From NCBI GenBank assembly GCA_963668185.1, contig OY764162.1:868001-932000 (forward strand): DNA of 64,000 bases. The letters run 5' to 3'. The translations under genes were made by a program, and so were the position numbers. The DNA is from G963668185 sp963668185 (GTDB lineage Bacteria > Chloroflexota > Dehalococcoidia > Lucifugimonadales > G963668185). Shown piece after piece: positions 7,298 to 14,421 of the stretch. The notes under the pieces were generated by a model. That model was not told the origin of the DNA. It made no database searches and saw nothing but the letters and a program-made list of their open reading frames with translations. The stretch's first letter is position 1, and every line of letters begins with the position of its first letter.

Positions 7298-9091
7298 TCA
7301 CTCGCCGATGCCCTCGTACCACCCGGCCCCGAAGACCAGGTTGCCCCGGCGCACGACCCACGCGTGCTTGCGCGCTTCCTGCCCCGTCTCCGGGTGGGTG
7401 AACAGGTAGCTGACCCACTCGCCGCCACCCTCCTCGGTGACCGCGGCGAACGCCTTCCCCAGGTCGAAGCCGCTGGAGTCGATGCGCTCGCGAGTCGTCC
7501 CCACCCTCTCGGGGTGTAAGGGGTTGGCCGCGGCGTACAGATCGCCGCCCCGGTCCTCCAGGATGAAGACGTACCACGGGCCGTCCAGGCTCTCCGGCGA
7601 GTTGTAGCGCTCCAGGGTAGCTTCCATGCCGTGGTCTTCGTGCATCGTGAGCGCGCGGCCCACCAACAGACGCGCGTACTCCGCCGGTTGCTCCTTCGTT
7701 GGCGGCGGCGCGTACCAGCCGCTGGCGAAGATCAGCCCGTCCTCCAGCGCCGCGTAGTAGTTCTTGACCTCCTCGACCGCCGAGTGGAGCGGGTTCTCCT
7801 CGTCCACGCTGGGCGAGGCGATGTAGTTGCGAACGAAGACACCCTCAGGCGTAGCCCTCATAAGGTCGGCGGCATAGAAGTACCCCGTGTCGTCGTACGC
7901 CTCCCTGTACGTCAGGTCCTGGCCTACGGACTCCGCCGCCGGGTGGGCCAGCACAACGCCTTTCTCGGCGTCCAGGATGAAGGTGTACCAGCGGCCATCG
8001 ACGCTCTGCGGCGAACTGTGGTAGGCGATGGTGGCGTCGTACCCCTCGGCGCGGTAGCGTTCGACCGCGCGGTTCACGGTCGCCACCGTGAAATGGGCCT
8101 GCTCGCACTTGGACGGCAGCAAAGAGTGGTGCTCGGGCGGCTCGTGCCAGCCGGAGCCGATGATAATGTTGCCCCTGCGCACGGCCCACGAGTGCCTGGC
8201 CTCGCAGTTGCCGCTCGCCGGATTTGTGAAGTAGTAAGACTTCAGCCACCTGCCCGCTTCCGTGACCTCTAGGAACTCCGGCCCGAAGCGGTTGCCCACA
8301 AGGTCGAATCCTGCCCGCCCCCGTACGTTCCGGCCCACCAGCTGCTTGGTCGTGGGATGAGCCAGAAACGTCCCGTCTGAGTCGATCACGTAAACGTACC
8401 ATTGGCCATCAACGCTCTCCGGGTCGTTGTACTTGCGAAGCAGCGCGTCCAGGCCCTCGACGTCGTACACGTCCACCGCGTCCTGCACGAACCACTGCGT
8501 ATAGCCCGCCGGGTCACCGTCCTTGGTGGGCAGCGGGACGACGTTCTCGTACCAGCCGGACCCGAAGATCAGCCCGTCGTGGAGCTTGAGCCAGGTGTGC
8601 TTGTCCCCCTCCTCCACGGGCGTGTCGCCGTCGTAGGTCCGGTAGAAGTAGCTCACCCACTGCCCTTCCTCCGTGGTCTTGAGCATCTCCGCGCCGTAGG
8701 CGTAGCCTCTGGGGTCCCGCCTCTGGGCGGACTTCGCGCCCAGCAGCGCCTGGTTCGGATGCAGCGCCAGCTCATCGACGCTCGTGTCGATGATGAACAG
8801 GTACCAGCGTTCGACGGCGCTCTCATCGGAGAAGTAGTGCTCGAAGGTCTTCTCCCTGCCCTCCGAGACGTACATGTCGATGGCCCGCTGGACGTAGGCC
8901 TGTGTGAACTCCGCCGGCTGGCCGGTAGTCGGGGCCGCCGCCGCCGGAGCCTGGTCCACCGCCGCGGGAAGAGCCGGGGCCGTCGCCGTCGCCGTTCCGA
9001 GCAGCGCGACAACGCCAACCGCAAGCGCGGCAAGACCCACGACAAACGCGGCCACGCCGATCAGACCGGCATATTCCCGTACAACTCTCAA
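7298..9091 (-). CDS. Membrane-anchored protein with four tandem Cache-like sensor domains
   Basis: A 597-residue protein with one N-terminal membrane segment (about residues 10-36) and an Ala/Pro linker. Four repeats of about 130 residues follow. Each has a WY(V/L/T)(F/Y)(I/V)(I/L)(D/E) strand, then a HP or NP motif (ALHPNQ, LAHPTT, LAHPAA, ANPLHP), and ends in G(S/A)GW(Y/H)E or ASGWYAP. This is the pattern of single Cache domains, which bind small ligands outside the cell. No HAMP, methyl-accepting, kinase or cyclase output domain follows, so it may be a binding or scavenging protein, or it may signal through a partner. Neighbours are the IS and the GLUG lipoprotein. Confidence 0.75.
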   Translation of the reverse strand: MRVVREYAGLIGVAAFVVGLAALAVGVVALLGTATATAPALPAAVDQAPAAAAPTTGQPAEFTQAYVQRAIDMYVSEGREKTFEHYFSDESAVERWYLFIIDTSVDELALHPNQALLGAKSAQRRDPRGYAYGAEMLKTTEEGQWVSYFYRTYDGDTPVEEGDKHTWLKLHDGLIFGSGWYENVVPLPTKDGDPAGYTQWFVQDAVDVYDVEGLDALLRKYNDPESVDGQWYVYVIDSDGTFLAHPTTKQLVGRNVRGRAGFDLVGNRFGPEFLEVTEAGRWLKSYYFTNPASGNCEARHSWAVRRGNIIIGSGWHEPPEHHSLLPSKCEQAHFTVATVNRAVERYRAEGYDATIAYHSSPQSVDGRWYTFILDAEKGVVLAHPAAESVGQDLTYREAYDDTGYFYAADLMRATPEGVFVRNYIASPSVDEENPLHSAVEEVKNYYAALEDGLIFASGWYAPPPTKEQPAEYARLLVGRALTMHEDHGMEATLERYNSPESLDGPWYVFILEDRGGDLYAAANPLHPERVGTTRERIDSSGFDLGKAFAAVTEEGGGEWVSYLFTHPETGQEARKHAWVVRRGNLVFGAGWYEGIGE

Positions 9092-9221
9092 TCAGTCAAG
9101 CTCCCTGCGCACAACTCCAAGCTGCGGCGCCAGCGATGCTATGCACTGGTCCTGTGACGGTCAAGGCGAAGTACGCCGATTGGCATGGTACTCACAACGC
9201 CCTGCGTCGGATGGCTTCGAG

Positions 9222-12200
9222 CTAGTCACACCATGCCGGCGTGCTCTGGGACGGGAAGAACCCTGGCTGGACGCCGCTAAGGTCCGCTTCCGCGCCCTGC
9301 TCAGGTACAACCCGGCTTTGCTCGCCGAACTCCTGCCACGTTGCGACGCCGTCGCCGTCCATGTCCGCCTTCAAGGCCGGGTACTGGCCCGCGTTACCGA
9401 AGTCCCACAGGTCATCGCCCCACTTGGCGAATATGCCTTCGCCGGCCGTATGAGACTGCAACTCGGCGGTCGTCGCGCCTTGTGCGCCGTCTGCGTCACC
9501 ACGGCCGGTCGCTTTCGCTTGCTTGGAGGTCTCCGAATCCCATAGGCCAATGACGACCTCACCTCCGTTTTCCCCGATGAGTCCGCCGAGGAAATCCCGA
9601 CCGGATACGGCCCCAATTGAATAGCTTGAGACCACCTTCCCAGGTGGGTCGTATGAGCCGGACATCACGCCACTGTTGTAGCCTACCAAACCGCCGGCCA
9701 TGTCTAGGCCGATGACGCTGCCGGTGGCGTAGCTGTTGGAAATAGCACTGTTCTGGCTGTTCCACCCCACCAGGCCGCCTATGCTCTGGCTGCCGCATAC
9801 ATTGCCCGTGGCGTAAACGGCGCTGACCTCGCCTCCATTCGACCCAATCAGACCGCCCACGTCCCAGCCGGCATATACGCCGCCTGTTGCGTAGGCGGCG
9901 CTAACCTCGCCTCCATTCGACCCGATCAGGCCGCCCACGTGGCCGCCGCCGGACACCCTGCCGGCGGCATAGCTTGCCCTGACCTTCCCATCGCTCCTCC
10001 CCACGAGGCCGCCTGCGGCATGGCCGCCTCCCGAAACGCTGACATGGGATGAGCTAGCCGCCACTTCCCCGTGATTGAGACCAACCAGCCCTCCGCCGGT
10101 ACCATCGACAAAGCCTATGTGCCCCCCGACGTGGCTGTCGATTATCAGCCCATTGTTTACCCCCACCAAGCCGCCGATTTTAGCGAGGCCGACAGCCTGC
10201 ACTTCGGCGAGCGTGGTATTGCGGATGCTGCTTGAACCACCGGTCACGCCGAATAGGCCAACGCCCTCGGGGCTGTCGAGAACGGTAAGGCGGTTGATGT
10301 ACAGGCCGGAAATTGCGTACCCGTTGCCATCGAAAGCAGTATTGAATCCCATGCCTCCAGACCCGATGGGAAGCCAGCCGCTGCCTGCGGTCCACGACTC
10401 GTTGACGACGCCTGATGCGTAATCACCGCCCTCGCGAAAGTCCAGCGCACGGCCCAGTTCATAGCCCTGGCAGGCTCCATCGCAGAGGCCTGTCGGTGAG
10501 ACTGTGGGGAAGGCGGCTTCGTAGACAGGGGCGCTGGCGGCCGAGTTTTCGTCCACTATGCCGTCGCCATCCAGGTCGTAACGGATCGCGTACAACTGCT
10601 CCAGGTTGCAAATCTCGATGAGGCCGTCCCCGTCGCTGTCGAGCCCTTCAGGATAGACTAGAGTTGGCAATGGCGCGGTGGAAGCAGGGGCAGGAGACGG
10701 TTCAGCGGAGACTGAGGGCGGTGGCGACGGCACATCTCTATCCTGATCGCCGAACTCCCACCAAGTGGCGACCCCGTCTCCATCGAAGTCAGCCTTCAGA
10801 GCCGCGTACTGTGCACTGTCGCCGAAGTCCCAGTAGTCTTCTCTGCCCGTATCGAGATTGTAATCGCCGTCGGCGTTATCGATGTCCGCCCCCCACAAAA
10901 CGTAGATGCCGGCGGCTTGGGTGGGCCGCTGCAACTCGGACGTGGTGAAGCCGGAAATGCCAAGGGTATAACCCGAACTTACGGGAGACCCTTCCCCGGA
11001 GACTTGCGTATCCCAGTAGCTCGCGACCGCGGTTCCGAGACTGGCCCCCACCAGACCGCCAGCCCTCTCCTCGCTGGCTGACGTCCGGCCAGCCGCGTAG
11101 CTGGTCATGATCTCGCCGTGGTTATACCCCACTAGGCCGCCCACTTCGCTCCTGCCGGACACCTCCACCTTAGCGTAGCTGGCCGTAACTGCGCCGGCGC
11201 TGTAGCCGCTCAATCCGCCCACCATTGCTTTTCCCGATACCTTGCCTTTGGTATATGAAGCCTGGATCGTCCCATGATTTTCTCCGGTCAGCACGCCAGC
11301 CCCATATACGGCGGCTACGCTTCCGGTAACGTAGCTGTCGTAGATCCGGCCGGCATTCAACCCGACCAACCCGCCGGAAATCTCGTAGTTTTTGACTTCC
11401 ACGTCCACGTCAATCATGCCCACTCTTCGCAAGATGCCCGCTTTGTCAACAACCCCAAAGAGACCGACGGCCTTTCGGTCGTCTGCTCCAAGCCTAGCTC
11501 TGTCAGCCTCTGTAAGTATGCGCCTGGCATAGAGGTTGCTGATAGTGTGCCCGCTCCCATCGAACACGGCCTTGTACCCAGATGATGTATCGGGAGGGCT
11601 TCCATAAACGAAATGGGGAGCGATCGGCGGCCAACCGTCGCCCGAAATCCACGCGGGATTGACCGCGCCCGATGCATAGTTGTCAGCGTCTTGGAAGTCC
11701 AGAGACCGGGCCAGTTCGTAGCCCGCGCAACCTTCGCAACCTTCCGCCGCCGCGACTTCCGGGAAGGCTGCGGCGTAGGCTTGAGCGTCCGAACTGAAGT
11801 CGGCCCGTCCGTTGCCGTCGAGGTCGTAGCGGAGCGCGTCCAATTGCTCCAGACTGGTCACTTCGATGAGCCCATCGCCGTCGGAGTCGTAGCTCGTTGC
11901 AGGTCCCGTAGGAAGCGCCGGCATCGGGGCAGGCGTGGACGTATCTACGGATAGGGGTGTCGGCGTTGGCGCGTATGTATGTGTGACTGTGCAAGTGGAC
12001 ATAGGCGCGGGTGTTTGAATCGGTTGTGCCGAAATCTCAATAGGCGCAGGTGTTTGTGTCAATTGCGCTGAGATCTCGTTGGGCGTAGGCGTTTGAGTTG
12101 GCTGAGACAGTTCTCCAGATTGAGCCTCCTCGCCGCACGATGCCAAACACGCGGTGACAACCGCAGACAACAGGCCGGTCAGCGCGACCCGCAGAAACAC

Positions 12201-12230
12201 CGCGCACAGACTATGGGGTTTGGGGAACAT
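9222..12230 (-). CDS. Large lipoprotein with two GLUG-repeat modules
   Basis: About 1002 residues. The start ATG at 12230 gives MFPKPHSLCAVFLRVALTGL and a lipobox ending in LASC; a longer in-frame reading is rejected because it runs through the tRNA at 12257-12328. After a Thr/Pro spacer come two homologous modules. Each opens with DSDGDGLIE(V/I), an LEQL(D/Y)A(L/I)RYDLDG calcium-binding-like stretch and a Cys pair. Many GLUG-type units follow (GGLVGLNAG, GGLVGYNHGEIMTSYA, GGLIGSNGGEVSA), and each module closes with an acidic YPALKADMDGDGVATW-type motif. GLUG repeats form surface beta-solenoids in adhesins and proteases; no enzymatic domain is visible. Confidence 0.8.
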   Translation of the reverse strand: MFPKPHSLCAVFLRVALTGLLSAVVTACLASCGEEAQSGELSQPTQTPTPNEISAQLTQTPAPIEISAQPIQTPAPMSTCTVTHTYAPTPTPLSVDTSTPAPMPALPTGPATSYDSDGDGLIEVTSLEQLDALRYDLDGNGRADFSSDAQAYAAAFPEVAAAEGCEGCAGYELARSLDFQDADNYASGAVNPAWISGDGWPPIAPHFVYGSPPDTSSGYKAVFDGSGHTISNLYARRILTEADRARLGADDRKAVGLFGVVDKAGILRRVGMIDVDVEVKNYEISGGLVGLNAGRIYDSYVTGSVAAVYGAGVLTGENHGTIQASYTKGKVSGKAMVGGLSGYSAGAVTASYAKVEVSGRSEVGGLVGYNHGEIMTSYAAGRTSASEERAGGLVGASLGTAVASYWDTQVSGEGSPVSSGYTLGISGFTTSELQRPTQAAGIYVLWGADIDNADGDYNLDTGREDYWDFGDSAQYAALKADFDGDGVATWWEFGDQDRDVPSPPPSVSAEPSPAPASTAPLPTLVYPEGLDSDGDGLIEICNLEQLYAIRYDLDGDGIVDENSAASAPVYEAAFPTVSPTGLCDGACQGYELGRALDFREGGDYASGVVNESWTAGSGWLPIGSGGMGFNTAFDGNGYAISGLYINRLTVLDSPEGVGLFGVTGGSSSIRNTTLAEVQAVGLAKIGGLVGVNNGLIIDSHVGGHIGFVDGTGGGLVGLNHGEVAASSSHVSVSGGGHAAGGLVGRSDGKVRASYAAGRVSGGGHVGGLIGSNGGEVSAAYATGGVYAGWDVGGLIGSNGGEVSAVYATGNVCGSQSIGGLVGWNSQNSAISNSYATGSVIGLDMAGGLVGYNSGVMSGSYDPPGKVVSSYSIGAVSGRDFLGGLIGENGGEVVIGLWDSETSKQAKATGRGDADGAQGATTAELQSHTAGEGIFAKWGDDLWDFGNAGQYPALKADMDGDGVATWQEFGEQSRVVPEQGAEADLSGVQPGFFPSQSTPAWCD

Positions 12231-12256
12231 CAAGCCAAAGCCTTCGTTGGGGGTGG

Positions 12257-12328
12257 TGGGCTCGGCAGGATTCGAACCTACGACCAATCGGTTATGAGCC
12301 GACCGCTCTGCCGCTGAGCTACGAGCCC
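12257..12328 (-). tRNA. tRNA with CAU anticodon (elongator Met or Ile2)
   Basis: Read on the minus strand, a 7-bp acceptor stem GGGCTCG/CGAGCCC, a D-stem GCTC/GAGC, an anticodon stem GTCGG/CCGAT around loop CTCATAA, and a T-arm with TTCGAAT all pair. Anticodon CAT decodes Met, or Ile if the C is modified by TilS; the sequence alone does not decide. No CCA is encoded directly after the discriminator A. Confidence 0.9.
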
Positions 12329-12683
12329 TGAGCACCAAACTAGCGTAGGTTAGGCCCCACAGGCTGTCAAGCTCCCACGCGCGGGTTCCGTTTCGCTCAT
12401 GGTGAGCCTGCCTTACGACATCTTCCGGGAGCACGGGGCCAGATCATACCCGCGTTCGAGCCGGGCCAACACACCGTAACAGCCGTGCGGCTGCCCCAAG
12501 ACCCTGGCGCGGCGGGCCGTGCGACGGACACGAAATCGACGCAGCGGGTGGCGTAACGACCCGTAAGCCCACTGCAGGACTTGGGATCCATTCGAAGGTT
12601 ACCCATGTCAACCGGAACCCTCTGCGTATCTGGTACAGTTGCCAATTGTGTAAGACTGCCGCCATGTACTGGAGGCATCGATC
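12329..12683. other. Gene-free stretch between the tRNA and the RCC1 lipoprotein
   Basis: About 355 bases separate divergent units. Around 12395-12415 there is a fragment (CATGGTGAGCCTGCC) of the dispersed repeat seen at 14382. Promoters for the tRNA (leftward) and the lipoprotein (rightward) must lie here, but I cannot place convincing -35/-10 pairs. GGAGG at 12671-12675 is the ribosome binding site of the next gene. Confidence 0.6.
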
Positions 12684-14300
12684 TTGAAATCGATCGCAAG
12701 CTGGTTGATTATCAGCGTGATTTTCGTCGCCATGCTTCAAGCAGGCTGCTCCAGTGAACCGACCCCTACGAGGATAACCGGAACCCTGCCGAGCCCCACT
12801 CCCGCGTCCACGCCCACTGCAACAGAAACTTCCGCCCCCACTCCCGCGTCCACGCCCACTGCGACAGAAACTCCCGCCCCCACTCCGACGCTCACTGCCG
12901 TGCCGACACCCACACCTACTCAGGCCGCCACACCCACACCGACATCCAAGCCCATCCCGTCTAACAGAAGGTTCGTCTCCGTAAGTGCCGGAGGGTGGCA
13001 CACCTGCGGAGTGATGCGGAACGGCTACGTAGTTTGCTGGGGTCGTAACAAGTCTTGGAGCGGTTACGTTATCGGAGACCTTGGCCAGGCCGCGCCGCCG
13101 GCCGGGGAGTTCTCCTCGGTCGACGCCGGAGATATGCACACCTGTGGGGTGGGGCTGGACGGCTCCGTCGTCTGTTGGGGTGATAGTCCCGATGGGCCAG
13201 CCGGGGAATTCGCCTCCATCAGCGCGGGTCTAAGTCACACTTGTGGTGTTAGAACCGACGGTACCGTGGCCTGCTGGGGTTATACTCCATCTTATGGCGG
13301 GGCCGCGCCCCCGGCCGGGGAGTTCTACTCCGTCAGTGCCGGAGGCTGGCATACCTGTGGGTTGCGCATGGACCGCTCCGTCACATGCTGGAATAGCAAT
13401 ACAGATTTGGTTGATAACGAATTCGGCCAGGCTACGCCTCCTGCAGGAGGATTCACCTCAGTCAGTGCTGGGCATGAGCACACTTGCGGTATAAGGCTTG
13501 ACGGCTCCGCGGCCTGCTGGGGCAGTGATGCATTTGGCCAGGCTAGGCCGCCGGACGGGAAGTTCGCATCCATCAGTGCCGGGTTTGAGCACACCTGCGG
13601 TATAAAGCTTGACGGCTCCGTAACCTGTTGGGGCAGGAACCTCGATAGTCGATCCTCGCCGCCAACTGGGGAATTCGCATCCATCAGTGCCGGTAGGTAC
13701 CACACCTGCGGGGTTAGCATAGATGGCTTGGTAGCCTGCTGGGGCCAGGATGAAGACGGCCAGTCCACGCCGCCTGACTGGGTGTTGGCCTCCGTCAGCG
13801 CCGGAGGGTACCAGACTTGCGGGTTGAGGTCGGACAGACTCGTCCTCTGCTGGGGAGGTATTTTTGGAGAGGCTGATCCGCCTCCCGGGCAGTTCACTTC
13901 CGTGAGCGCCGGTGTTGAGCACACATGCGGGGTAAAGCTTGACGGCTCCGTGGCCTGCTGGGGCCTTGACTACTATGGCCAAGCTACGCCCCCGGACGGG
14001 AAGTTCGCATCCGTGAGCGCTGGGTATGGGCACTCATGCGGGGTGAGGGTGGACCGTTCCGTCGTCTGCTGGGGAAATGATGAATTTGGCCAGGCTACGC
14101 CGCCATCCGGCGAGTTCTTCTCCGTAAGCGCCGGGGCCACCCATACTTGTGGGATGATGCGGGATGGATTCGTGGCCTGCTGGGGCTGGGGCGAAACGGG
14201 TGAGGCCACGCCGCCGTCTAACGTGAGGGCCACACCCCCTCCAAACACAAAGCCCACGCCCACTGCCACGCCGACACCTCAAGCAACGTCCACACCGTAA
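12684..14300 (+). CDS. RCC1-repeat lipoprotein
   Basis: A 538-residue predicted lipoprotein starting at a TTG eight bases after GGAGG. The signal peptide ends in the lipobox LQAGC; a Thr/Pro spacer (TPTATETPAPTP type) follows. Then come eleven repeats of about 37 residues, each reading (H/Q)(T/S)CG(V/L/I/M)..(D/N)(G/R)..(V/A)CWG and often G(Q/E)A(T/A)PP.G.F.S(V/I)SAG. These match RCC1-like beta-propeller repeats. Each repeat contributes two Cys (TCG and CWG), which could form stabilising disulfides outside the cell. A second short Thr/Pro tail follows. Binding partner unknown. Confidence 0.85.
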   Translation: MKSIASWLIISVIFVAMLQAGCSSEPTPTRITGTLPSPTPASTPTATETSAPTPASTPTATETPAPTPTLTAVPTPTPTQAATPTPTSKPIPSNRRFVSVSAGGWHTCGVMRNGYVVCWGRNKSWSGYVIGDLGQAAPPAGEFSSVDAGDMHTCGVGLDGSVVCWGDSPDGPAGEFASISAGLSHTCGVRTDGTVACWGYTPSYGGAAPPAGEFYSVSAGGWHTCGLRMDRSVTCWNSNTDLVDNEFGQATPPAGGFTSVSAGHEHTCGIRLDGSAACWGSDAFGQARPPDGKFASISAGFEHTCGIKLDGSVTCWGRNLDSRSSPPTGEFASISAGRYHTCGVSIDGLVACWGQDEDGQSTPPDWVLASVSAGGYQTCGLRSDRLVLCWGGIFGEADPPPGQFTSVSAGVEHTCGVKLDGSVACWGLDYYGQATPPDGKFASVSAGYGHSCGVRVDRSVVCWGNDEFGQATPPSGEFFSVSAGATHTCGMMRDGFVACWGWGETGEATPPSNVRATPPPNTKPTPTATPTPQATSTP

Positions 14301-14374
14301 GTTTGTCTCCGTCGGCGCAGGGGAGAACTACTAAGAAGGGCAGCCAGAAGACCAGCCTGGGACTGAGCCTGCCG

Positions 14375-14421
14375 TAACCGTTCGTGGTGAGCCTGTCGAA
14401 CCATGAGCGGGGCGCCCGCCC
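14375..14421. terminator. GC-rich hairpin and dispersed repeat between convergent genes
   Basis: The stretch contains TTCGTGGTGAGCCTGTCGAA, a member of a dispersed repeat group, followed by GGGGCGCCCGCCCC, which can fold into a short GC hairpin. It lies between the ends of two converging lipoprotein genes and may terminate both; there is no T-tract. Confidence 0.35.

Noticed and set aside
12231..12434. Longer N-terminus for the GLUG lipoprotein
   Set aside because: The extra codons run straight through the CAU tRNA at 12257-12328 on the same strand, and the signal peptide starts at 12230.
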